Shown: positions 8,322 through 15,648 of the stretch, piece after piece
Position numbering within the stretch: position 1 is the first letter of the stretch
Layout of the letters: each line of letters starts with the position of its first letter
Origin: DATMER01 sp035556715
GTDB lineage: Bacteria > Acidobacteriota > Thermoanaerobaculia > Multivoradales > UBA5704
DNA length: 64,000 bases
Direction of reading: 5' to 3'
NCBI GenBank assembly: GCA_035556715.1
Contig: DATMER010000050.1
Span: forward strand, 62,001 to 126,000
Notes under the pieces: model-generated
The model's input: the letters and a program-made list of their open reading frames with translations, nothing else
What the model was told of the DNA's origin: nothing
Database searches by the model: none
Program-made: the position numbers and the translations under genes

Positions 8322-9079
8322 CAGTTGGGACGGAGGTCCAGGATCTCCTGCACCTCGGGCGAGAAGGTCCCGCGTTCCTCCTCGGACGCCTCGGAGGTCT
8401 GGCCGGGCAGGAGCAGGGCCTGCCGGACGCCCTCCTCCTCCCGGGCCATCTCCACGAGCGGCTGGCGGATCGGCTCCACGGAGTGGTCGGCGTGGTAGAG
8501 CGCTCCTCCGCCCGTGGGGATGCCGAAGCCGCGGGCGTGCTCGCCCGCCCGGGGCACGATCTGGCTCAGCCGCGCCCAGCTCGGCTCTTCATGGACGTCG
8601 ATCACGAAGGGCACCAGGCGGAAGGTGTCGAAGAGCTTCTCGTCCCCGGTCCACCCCTTGATCCCGAGCTGAACGGCTCCGGCGGACACTCCGAAGAGCA
8701 GGGCGCCGGCGTAATAGCGCTGGGTGATCGCCTCGCGCAGACCCGTCCTCTCGAACACGTCCCAGCCCCGCTCCACGTCGCCGCCGGCGAGCAGGATCAG
8801 GTCGGCCTCGTCGAGGAACGTCCGGTCCTCGGGCTGAGGGTCCGAGGGGATCATCCGGCAGTCCACGATCCCGATCTCGCCCATGGCGGCGACGAAGAGG
8901 TCGTAGAACTCCGGCGCGTCGCCGTTGGAGGCGCCGAGGTAGGCGGCCTTCGGCGACCTGCCCGGCTCATCCTCTTCGAGGAGCTTCCGGGCACGGTCGA
9001 GGAAGAGCGTCCCCTCCTCTTCGCGCCAAAAGAGGAGCTGGCTGTCGGCCAGCAGGAAGATCGGCTTGATGGTAGACAT
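8321..9079 (-). CDS. cyanophycinase-like / peptidase S51 (class I glutamine-amidotransferase fold)
   Basis: 252 aa from ATG at 9079 ('MSTIKPIFLLADSQLLF'). The longer open frame upstream runs into the sulfatase gene in another frame and is not used. The S51 nucleophile elbow is clear ('LLFGVSAGAVQLG'), with the preceding strand 'DLILLAGGDVERGW', as in cyanophycinase and dipeptidase E. There is no signal peptide, so a cytosolic enzyme is expected. There is no cyanophycin synthetase in the window, so an isoaspartyl or alpha-aspartyl dipeptidase role is equally possible. It is coupled to the metallophosphoesterase downstream. Confidence 0.75.
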   Translation of the reverse strand: MSTIKPIFLLADSQLLFWREEEGTLFLDRARKLLEEDEPGRSPKAAYLGASNGDAPEFYDLFVAAMGEIGIVDCRMIPSDPQPEDRTFLDEADLILLAGGDVERGWDVFERTGLREAITQRYYAGALLFGVSAGAVQLGIKGWTGDEKLFDTFRLVPFVIDVHEEPSWARLSQIVPRAGEHARGFGIPTGGGALYHADHSVEPIRQPLVEMAREEEGVRQALLLPGQTSEASEEERGTFSPEVQEILDLRPN

Positions 9080-9096
9080 AGACGGTGATCCTACAC

Positions 9097-10461
9097 TTAC
9101 TCGGCGTACCCCAAAGCGCGAAGCTTTGCGGCGCTCTCCGGGTCGATGTGGGTGGCGAGCACCCGGTCGGAGGCGGTCAGGCCCTGGTGGACCGAGGCCA
9201 TCCAGCTCCTCAAATCGGCGGACACGGTCGCGGTCCGGACGTCCAGGCTCCGGAGCTCCCGGGGGTCCTTGAGGAGATCGAAAAGCCATCGCTTCTTCTC
9301 CCCGATCCGGAAGATCTCCTTGCGCGAGCCGGTGAGCACCGCCACCTCCAGCAGCCCCTTGCGGCGGGCGCTCCGGGCCTCTTTCGCCGAGAGGACCGCC
9401 CCCTTGTGGGCCTGGAACCACATCACCCGGTCCCGCGGCGGCTCCGCCCCGCGGGTGAGGACCGGCGTCCAGTCGTACCCCTTGAACCCCGGGGGGACCG
9501 GGAGGCCGGCCAGGCCGAGGATGGTGGACGCCACGTCGATGTTGAGGGCCGGGGCGTCTACCACGCCGGGCCGGATCTTCCCCGGCCAGACGAAGCCCAG
9601 CGGGATGCGCAGCGTGGGCTCGTAGAGGTTTCGGCCGTGCCCCCAGTAGGAGTGCTCGCCCAGGCTCTCTCCGTGGTCGGCGGCGAACACGATCAGGGTA
9701 TTGGCCGCCAGCGAGGGATCGCGCTCGATCGCGGCCAGCAGCCGGCCGGCCTGCTGGTCGGCGAAGGCGACCTCGGTGTCGTAGCGGTCGTGCCGGGAGA
9801 CTTCCCCGTCTCCGGTGCGCACTCCGAGCCGGGGAGCGAGCTCCTCCTGGAGACGGTAGGGGGCATGCGGCTCCACGTAGTGGACCCAGAGGAGGAACGG
9901 CTTCCTGTGCTCCTTCCGGTGCTCCTCCAGCCAGTCGAGCGAGGCCTCGGTGAGGTCCTCGGCCGTGGCCTCCCCCTTGAACATGCCGAACCAGCGCTTG
10001 CGGCTGAACACCTCGTCATAGCTCTGGAAATGGTCGCCGAGGCCCGAGATGCCGTTGCGCAGGGTCCAGTTGCCCACGAAGGCGGCGGTGCGGTAGCCGC
10101 GGCGGTCCAGCACCCGAGCAGCCGAGGTCGCGTCCGGGCGCAGCCGCAGGCCGTTGCGCGTGGCGCCGTGCTCGTGCGGGTGGAGCGAGGTGAACATCGA
10201 GCAGAGCGCCGGATTGGTCAGCGGCTCGACCGTGCGCGCCTGGCTGAAGCGCACCCCCTGGGCGAGCAGGCGGTCCAGATTGGGCGACGTGGGCCGGCTG
10301 TAGCCATAGGAGGACAGCCGGTCCGCGCGCAGCGTGTCGATGGTGACGATGAGGACGTTCGGGAAGCGCTGCGCGGGCTGGGCGCGCTGTGCCGGCGCGG
10401 TGGCGGGCAGGGCGAGGAAGAGGCCGAGGAGGAGGGCGAGGGCCGCGGAGCGGACCCTCAC
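9097..10461 (-). CDS. exported alkaline-phosphatase-superfamily (sulfatase-fold) protein with Thr in nucleophile position
   Basis: 454 aa from GTG at 10461, chosen because it gives a clean signal peptide ('SAALALLLGLFLALPA' followed by APAQ). Metal-site motifs of the sulfatase/phosphatase superfamily are present: 'VLIVTIDTLRADRLS', 'FAADHGESLGEHSYWGHG' and 'RIPLGFVWPG'. At the nucleophile the sequence reads 'EPLTNPALCSMFTSLHPHEHG'. The position that is Cys/Ser in formylglycine sulfatases (C/S-x-P-x-R) aligns with Thr, as in phosphoglycerol or phosphoethanolamine transferases, and the Arg is missing. A periplasmic phosphotransferase or phosphatase is therefore as likely as a sulfatase. The 5' end lies inside REP-like element E1. 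Confidence 0.75.
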   Translation of the reverse strand: MRVRSAALALLLGLFLALPATAPAQRAQPAQRFPNVLIVTIDTLRADRLSSYGYSRPTSPNLDRLLAQGVRFSQARTVEPLTNPALCSMFTSLHPHEHGATRNGLRLRPDATSAARVLDRRGYRTAAFVGNWTLRNGISGLGDHFQSYDEVFSRKRWFGMFKGEATAEDLTEASLDWLEEHRKEHRKPFLLWVHYVEPHAPYRLQEELAPRLGVRTGDGEVSRHDRYDTEVAFADQQAGRLLAAIERDPSLAANTLIVFAADHGESLGEHSYWGHGRNLYEPTLRIPLGFVWPGKIRPGVVDAPALNIDVASTILGLAGLPVPPGFKGYDWTPVLTRGAEPPRDRVMWFQAHKGAVLSAKEARSARRKGLLEVAVLTGSRKEIFRIGEKKRWLFDLLKDPRELRSLDVRTATVSADLRSWMASVHQGLTASDRVLATHIDPESAAKLRALGYAE

Positions 10462-10606
10462 CCCCTTGGCCCCCCTCTCCCACCTCCCCAACCCCCTCCC
10501 TGGGAGAGGGGGGAAGTCGTGCGAGGGGTGTGAGGGGGCGCCCCTCTCCCGGCGAGGGGGGCGGGGAGGCGGGAGAGGGGACGGGGGTGAGGGCTCCCCT
10601 CTGCTA
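10456..10606. repeat. REP-like GC palindrome cluster E1
   Basis: This stretch between the divergent sulfatase-fold and LOG genes is built from C-tracts and G-tracts that fold back on each other: CCCCTCTCCC near 10475 and 10541 against GGGAGAGGGG near 10502 and 10570. It begins with CCCTCACCCCC and ends with GGGGGTGAGGG, so its outer ends are also inverted. The same words occur at 38337-38506 and, as shorter cores, at 12888-13010 and inside the NRPS gene. It is unusual to find such an element covering a divergent promoter region. Confidence 0.8.
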
Positions 10607-10617
10607 ATCTCTTTCCC

Positions 10618-11496
10618 ATGGAGGAGATCCGCCCCGATCCCCAACCCGGTCCGTCTCCGGAGGTGGAAAAGGAGGCGGCCGGGCGCAGCGGCGAGCCTCC
10701 GCGCTGGGGCAAGGGCACCGAGAACCCGGAGGACGGCCGGTTCCTCGAAGGTCCGCAGCCCCGCTCCTCCGAGCTCGGGCGCCTGCTCCGGATCGGCGCC
10801 GACTTCATCCGCGGCTTCCGGGCGCTCCATTTCGTGGGTCCCTGCGTAACCGTGTTCGGCTCGGCCCGGTTCCCCGAGGACCATCGGTACTACGCCATGG
10901 CTCGCGAGGTGGGGAAGCGGCTCGGCCGGGCGGGCTTCACCGTGCTCACCGGCGGCGGACCCGGCATCATGGAGGCCGCCAACCGCGGCGCGCGCGACGC
11001 GGGCGCGCCGTCCCTGGGGCTCAACATCGTCCTGCCCCACGAGCAGGCTCCCAACCCCTACCTCGACCGCTGGGTGGAGTTCCGCTACTTCTTCGTGCGC
11101 AAGGTGATGCTGGTCAAGTACTCCTACGCCTTCGTGGTCCTGCCGGGCGGGTTCGGCACCCTGGACGAGATCTTCGAGTGCGCCACCCTGATCCAGACCG
11201 GCAAGATCCGGAACTTCCCCCTCGTGGTGATGGGGACCGACTACTGGAGACCCCTGCAGGAGCTCATCTGTCATGACATGGTCCGGGAAAGGACGATCCT
11301 GCCCGCGGATTGCGAGCGGATCCTGTTCACCGATTCGGTCGACGAAGCCATGGATCGCATCATGGGCGCCGCGACCCAGGAGTTCGGGCTAGTCTGGGAG
11401 GCGGCCCCGCGCTGGTACTTCGGTGAAGGCGGATTGCAAAAGCCGCGCCTCGACAGCACAGGAAGAACCTCCGGCTTGCCCTCGGACCGGTCCTGA
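10618..11496 (+). CDS. LOG family protein (TIGR00730-type, lysine-decarboxylase-like fold)
   Basis: 292 aa. Hallmarks are 'VTVFGSARFPEDHRYY', 'TGGGPGIMEAANRGA' and the nucleotide-binding 'VVLPGGFGTLDEIFE' (PGGxGTxxE). The N-terminal 60 residues are Pro/Glu-rich and probably disordered. Family members hydrolyse cytokinin riboside or nucleotide 5'-monophosphates to base plus ribose phosphate, and in many bacteria they act in nucleotide salvage. The Arg and Glu of the PGGxGTxxE motif region are intact, so activity is expected. It is monocistronic, with the PhoH gene beginning 54 bp downstream. Confidence 0.88.
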   Translation: MEEIRPDPQPGPSPEVEKEAAGRSGEPPRWGKGTENPEDGRFLEGPQPRSSELGRLLRIGADFIRGFRALHFVGPCVTVFGSARFPEDHRYYAMAREVGKRLGRAGFTVLTGGGPGIMEAANRGARDAGAPSLGLNIVLPHEQAPNPYLDRWVEFRYFFVRKVMLVKYSYAFVVLPGGFGTLDEIFECATLIQTGKIRNFPLVVMGTDYWRPLQELICHDMVRERTILPADCERILFTDSVDEAMDRIMGAATQEFGLVWEAAPRWYFGEGGLQKPRLDSTGRTSGLPSDRS

Positions 11497-11550
11497 GCTA
11501 GCCTTCGGAAGTTCCAAGTCATCATCTCAGGAGAGCGAGCCGCACCCCCC

Positions 11551-12888
11551 ATGCCCCGGTCCCAACGCAAGATCTTCGTCCTCGACACCTCGGTCATCCT
11601 GTACGACTTCAACGCGATCCACAACTTCCAGGAGCACGACGTCGCGATTCCGATCACGGTGCTCGAGGAGCTGGACACGTTCAAGAAGGGCAACTCGGTC
11701 CTCAATCTCCAGGCCCGGGAGTTCATCCGCCAGCTCGACCGCCTGTCCGGGCGCAACATGCTCGACACCTGGATCCCGCTGGACGGCCCGGCCCGCGGCA
11801 AGTTCCGCGTCCTCACCGACGAGCAGGCCCCGGTCGACGCGGTGGAAGTCTTCGGCAACAAGAAGGCCGACCACCGCATCCTCAACGCCGCCCTGAGCCT
11901 CTCCCGGGCCGAAGCCGACCGCAAGGTCATCCTGGTCAGCAAGGACATCAACCTGCGGCTCAAGGCCCGGGCGCTCAACCTGCCGGCCGAGGACTACGAG
12001 ACCGTCAAGATCAAGGACCTCGACCACCTCTACAAGGGCAAGAGCGAGGTCGAGCTGCCCCACCCCGAGATGATCGACCGCCTCTACCGCGAGGAGTCGG
12101 TGCCGGTGGAGGAGATGTTCCCGGCCGTCTCGGAGCGGCCGACCTCCAACCATTATTTCATTTTGCGCAGCCAGGGGCGGTCGGGCCTGGGATACTACAA
12201 CCCGCGCACGGAGCGGGTCGAGCGCATCATCAAGCCGCTCGCCTACGGCGTCTCGCCGCGCAACGCCGAGCAGACCTTCGCGCTCCACGCGGTGCTCAAC
12301 ACGGAGATCCCGCTGGTGACCCTCTCCGGCGCGGCGGGCACGGGCAAGACGCTCCTGGCCCTCGCCGGAGCCCTGGAGCAGCGGCGCGAGTTCCGGCAGA
12401 TCTACCTGGCGCGGCCGATCGTGCCACTGTCCAACCGGGACATCGGCTTCCTGCCAGGCGACATCCTGTCCAAGATCAACCCGTTCATGCAGCCGCTCTG
12501 GGACAACCTGGGGATCATCAAGAACCAGTTCGGCGAGCGGGAGCGGGAGTACAAGAAGGTGGACGAGCTGGTGGAGACCGAGAAGCTCCACATCGTGCCG
12601 CTGGCCTACATCCGCGGCCGCAGCCTGTCGAACGTGATCTTCATCGTGGACGAGGCGCAGAACCTGACGCCGCACGAGGTGAAGACCATCATCACCCGCG
12701 CCGGGGAGAAGACCAAGATCGTCCTGACCGGGGACATCTTCCAGATCGACACCCCCTACCTGGACGCCAACAGCAACGGCCTCTCCTACCTGATCGACCG
12801 CCTGCGGGGAAACCCCCTCTACTCGCACGTGAACCTGGAGAAGGGCGAGCGGTCTGCGCTGGCGAATCTCGCCAGCATGCTGCTCTGA
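11551..12888 (+). CDS. PhoH-like ATPase with N-terminal PIN domain
   Basis: 445 aa. Residues 1-150 form a PIN nuclease domain ('KIFVLDTSVILYDFNAI', with Asp at the expected metal site, and 'NKKADHRILNAAL'). Residues about 200-445 are the PhoH ATPase, with Walker A 'GAAGTGKTLLALA', 'RPIVPLSNRDIGFLPGD' and Walker B 'VIFIVDEAQNLTPHE'. This PIN-PhoH fusion is the classic PhoH2 layout, linked to RNA unwinding and cleavage. The gene ends inside REP-like element E2, which is shared with the convergent gene downstream. Confidence 0.92.
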   Translation: MPRSQRKIFVLDTSVILYDFNAIHNFQEHDVAIPITVLEELDTFKKGNSVLNLQAREFIRQLDRLSGRNMLDTWIPLDGPARGKFRVLTDEQAPVDAVEVFGNKKADHRILNAALSLSRAEADRKVILVSKDINLRLKARALNLPAEDYETVKIKDLDHLYKGKSEVELPHPEMIDRLYREESVPVEEMFPAVSERPTSNHYFILRSQGRSGLGYYNPRTERVERIIKPLAYGVSPRNAEQTFALHAVLNTEIPLVTLSGAAGTGKTLLALAGALEQRREFRQIYLARPIVPLSNRDIGFLPGDILSKINPFMQPLWDNLGIIKNQFGEREREYKKVDELVETEKLHIVPLAYIRGRSLSNVIFIVDEAQNLTPHEVKTIITRAGEKTKIVLTGDIFQIDTPYLDANSNGLSYLIDRLRGNPLYSHVNLEKGERSALANLASMLL

Positions 12889-13010
12889 AGAACCCCCTCC
12901 CCGGCCCTCCCCCGCTGCGCGGGAGAGGGGGACACTCACGACCTCTCATCTACGGGCGGGGGCGTCCTCTCCCGCGAAGCGGGGGAGGATAGAGGAGGGG
13001 GTTTTCTTCA
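12888..13010. repeat. REP-like element E2 / bidirectional terminator
   Basis: The gap between the convergent phoH and 13008 genes is one large imperfect inverted repeat. It starts GAAGAACCCCCTCC at 12887 and ends GGAGGGGGTTTTCTTC at 13009, with inner palindromes CCCCCGC-TGCG-CGGG near 12910 and CTCTCCCGCGAAGCGGGG near 12970. The TTTT at 13002-13005 would follow the hairpin for plus-strand transcripts. The right half (GCGGGGGCG...CTCTCCCGCG...GGGGGAGG) is nearly identical to the in-frame insertion at 53390-53440 of the NRPS gene. Confidence 0.85.
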
Positions 13011-13901
13011 GACGCGCCGCAGGACGAAAAGCGCCGCCGTCGCCAGCCCCAGAGCCAGCAACCCCATCCCGAACACATCCAGGGCCGGCGCGTCCACGGA
13101 CTCCGCCTCCCCGAAGCCTTCGAGGGCGCAGATGCCGCCGTCGATGGCGAGGCCTTCGAAGCCGTTGATCGCCCTGCCCGAGGGGTCCTTGAGGCTGGCG
13201 GCCAGAGCGGCGCTGCCGGTCTGCACGTTGATCTTGAAGAGTTGGCTCGCCCGGCCGCTGCTCGGGCTGCCGGGGCCGAGGTCGTTGAGGCCGTAGAGGG
13301 TGCCGTCGCGGTCGAAGTCGAGGCCGCCGTCCTGCAGGGTGACCGCCTTGCCGAGCTTGCCGATGGTGATGGCCTTGCCCGTCCCCGGGTTGACGGCCAC
13401 CAGGTCGTCCTTGCCGTCCCCGCCCAGGCCCCAGACCCCGAAGGGATTGGCGGCGAGCCCCGTGACCTCGGTCCCCTGGTTGCCGGTCCAGGTCGCGAAG
13501 CCGGTCTTGAGATCCACCTCGAAGAACCGGATCGGGTTCTTGGGCGCGTCCGTGGACATGTACAGCTTGCCGTTGTTGGCAAAGGCCAGGCCGGTATCCG
13601 TGACGTCCACGCCCAGGCTGCCGGTGCTCGCGCACCCGCCGGTCTTGATATCGCAGGTCAAGAGCCGGTCCTTGACGTCGTCGACCCCATAGAGCGTCTT
13701 GCAGCCGGGGCCGAACGTGAGCCCCTCGACGCCTTCGAAGCCGGTGCCGTTGCCCACGGGGGTGGCCACGCCGCTGACGAGGTCGATCTTGTACAGCTTG
13801 TGGTTGCCGTCCGACTGCACGGAGTAGCCGGTTCCCGCCGCAGCGGGCAGGGCTGCCGTCAGGGTCAGGGTCAGGGTCAGGAGAGCAAGGCTTCGCTTCA
13901 T
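13008..13901 (-). CDS. secreted beta-propeller-like protein with IPTL/PEP-CTERM-like sorting tail
   Basis: 297 aa. A signal peptide ('MKRSLALLTLTLTLTAALPAAAG') comes first. The body repeats strands of the type 'FEGVEGLTFGPGCKTLYGV', 'TDTGLAFANNGKLYMST' and 'TGLAANPFGVWGLGGDG', consistent with a beta-propeller. The C-terminus 'APALDVFGMGLLALGLATAA' followed by LFVLRRV is a tripartite sorting signal: a short motif resembling IPTL, one TM helix and basic residues. Such tails are processed by exosortase- or rhomboid-type enzymes in Gram-negative bacteria. No processing enzyme is in the window. The substrate or ligand is unknown. It is convergent with phoH and divergent from the transporter at 13945. 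Confidence 0.7.
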   Translation of the reverse strand: MKRSLALLTLTLTLTAALPAAAGTGYSVQSDGNHKLYKIDLVSGVATPVGNGTGFEGVEGLTFGPGCKTLYGVDDVKDRLLTCDIKTGGCASTGSLGVDVTDTGLAFANNGKLYMSTDAPKNPIRFFEVDLKTGFATWTGNQGTEVTGLAANPFGVWGLGGDGKDDLVAVNPGTGKAITIGKLGKAVTLQDGGLDFDRDGTLYGLNDLGPGSPSSGRASQLFKINVQTGSAALAASLKDPSGRAINGFEGLAIDGGICALEGFGEAESVDAPALDVFGMGLLALGLATAALFVLRRV

Positions 13902-13944
13902 AGTACTCCGCAGGTAGAAGTTGGAAGGGTACTATACCCCGGCC

Positions 13945-14838
13945 ATGACGGACACCCCCTCCGCCCTCGGCTCCCGTCTGCGGGTCCTCGCCGCCGCCGC
14001 GCTCTTCTCGTCGGGCGGGGCGGCGATCAAGGCGGTCTCCCTCAACGCCTGGCAGGTGGCGAGCTTCCGTTCTGCCATCGCTGCGGTCGCGCTCCTGCTG
14101 ATGATGCCGGAGGCCCGCCGCCGGCCGACCCTCCGGGTGGTGCTGGTGGGGACGGCCTACGCCATGACCATGGTCCTGTTCGTCCTGGCGAACAAGCTGA
14201 CCACCTCCGCGAGCGCGATCTTCCTGCAGTCCACGGCCCCGCTCCACGTGCTGCTGCTGGGTCCCTGGCTCCTGAAGGAGAGGGTGCGGAGGGCGGACCT
14301 GGTCTACATGGGGGTCCTGGCGCTGGGTCTGGCCTCCTTCTTCGTCGGGCTGGACCCGGTCTCAGCCACGGCGCCGAACCCGGCCCTGGGGAACGTGCTC
14401 GCCACGCTCTCGGGCATGACCTGGGCCCTGACCGTCATGGGTCTGCGGGCGCTCGGCCGGGGAGGGGAGGACTGGGGGCCGGCCTCGGCCGTCTGGGGCA
14501 ACGTCATCGCCTTCTTCGCCTGCCTCCCCCTGGCCCTGCCGGTGGAGTCGAGCCGGCCCATGGACTGGCTGACGCTCGGCTACCTCGGAGTGTTCCAGAT
14601 CGCCGTGGCCTACGTCTTCCTGCTCCGCGGGCTGAAGCACGTCCCGGCGCTGGAGGCTTCGCTGCTGCTCCTCCTGGAGCCGGTGCTCAACCCCATCTGG
14701 GCCTGGATGGCCCACGGCGAGCGCCCCGGAGCCTGGTCGATCGCCGGGGGAGTCCTGATCCTGGTCGCGACGCTGGCGAAGAGCGCTTGGGATGCGCGGA
14801 GCCCTTCCCCCCCCGCAATCTCTCCCGGTCCTTCCTGA
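13945..14838 (+). CDS. EamA/DMT-family membrane transporter
   Basis: 297 aa from ATG at 13945; an upstream in-frame TTG at 13921 is less likely. About ten hydrophobic helices are visible in two EamA repeats, including 'VVLVGTAYAMTMVLFVLA', 'ALGLASFFVGLDPVSA' and 'LEASLLLLLEPVLNPIWAW', the last a typical end-of-repeat motif of drug/metabolite exporters. It probably exports a small metabolite or amino acid, but the substrate cannot be deduced. The last codons (SPSPPAISPGPS) are low-complexity and run straight into array 2, so the C-terminus may have been extended by repeat sequence. Confidence 0.85.
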   Translation: MTDTPSALGSRLRVLAAAALFSSGGAAIKAVSLNAWQVASFRSAIAAVALLLMMPEARRRPTLRVVLVGTAYAMTMVLFVLANKLTTSASAIFLQSTAPLHVLLLGPWLLKERVRRADLVYMGVLALGLASFFVGLDPVSATAPNPALGNVLATLSGMTWALTVMGLRALGRGGEDWGPASAVWGNVIAFFACLPLALPVESSRPMDWLTLGYLGVFQIAVAYVFLLRGLKHVPALEASLLLLLEPVLNPIWAWMAHGERPGAWSIAGGVLILVATLAKSAWDARSPSPPAISPGPS

Positions 14839-14879
14839 GGGCTTTCCCCGGCCTCTCCGAAGGCCTTTCCCGGTCGCCG

Positions 14880-15500
14880 CAACCGATCGGCGTCAGGGCT
14901 TGGACTTTGCCGTCTCGCCCTGATGCGTTCCAGTCGGCGCAACCTACCGGCGGCTCCACCCAAGGTTTTTTCCGGTCGCCGAAGTCTATCGACGTCTTCC
15001 CATAACTTTCGGCCTCTTCCTACAACTGCCGGCGTGTCTCCGTAAGCTGTCGCCGTGTTCCCGTAACCTGTCGGGCTCTCGCCGATATATAGAGTCGGCC
15101 CGCAACCATATAGAGGAAGTCGCCGATAGGTTATGGAGAGACGCCGATGAGTTGTGGGCAGTCGCTATGGCTTATGGAGAAGCGCCGATGAGTTGTGAGA
15201 GCCGCCGATAGCTATCGGCAGGCGCCGATAGGCTACAGGGAGGCACCGATGGGTTAGGGCGGTCGCCGATACGTTATGGAGAGTCGCCCATAGTCAGCGG
15301 GAGTCCTCGACAGGTCAGGCCTGGCCGGCTATCGGTTACGGGAGCCGCACAATAGGTTTGGGCAGTCGGCCATCGCTTACGCGGGCCGCCGATATCTTAA
15401 AGACAGCGCCGATAGCTTTGGCGAGCGGCCAAAACAGTTCGGTGGTTCGTCGATACTCTAGGGAGAGATGTCGATAAGTCTGGCGGCTCGCCGATAGGAT
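14880..15500. repeat. Array 2: ~30 degenerate 20-21-bp units that switch strand at ~15078
   Basis: From about 15078 to 15496 units of the form CGCCGATAGsTTATGGagrG repeat; core starts are 15121, 15142, 15163, 15183, 15203, 15223, 15244, 15264, 15285, 15305, 15325, 15346, 15367, 15387, 15407, 15426, 15448, 15469 and 15489. From about 14880 to 15077 the same unit appears in reverse complement (AACCTATCGGCG-like cores near 14885, 14945, 14985, 15005, 15026, 15046 and 15067). The whole block is thus a head-to-head array with one flip. Units are degenerate and contiguous, with no unique spacers. No gene is visible in 14839-15648, and 15501-15648 holds only the 5' region of the helicase gene. Confidence 0.88.
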
Positions 15501-15648
15501 ACTCATGCCGCCGAGGGCTTTCGAGGCTCGGCCGAGGCCGAAGGAGCTCGGCTGCGCGACTTAACCCTGTCCTGCCATAGAATCTGCCGCAGTCTAAGCT
15601 CCCTCGTCGCGGGCTCAACCCGGACTCCAGGGGTAGCAGGCCGCGTGC

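Noticed and set aside
8321..9421. Long start for the S51-like peptidase at 9421
   Set aside because: The first 114 residues read the sulfatase-fold gene in another frame; the ATG at 9079 begins the recognisable fold.
14880..15500. CRISPR array
   Set aside because: Units are contiguous at 20-21 bp with no unique spacers, are strongly degenerate, flip strand and have no cas genes nearby.
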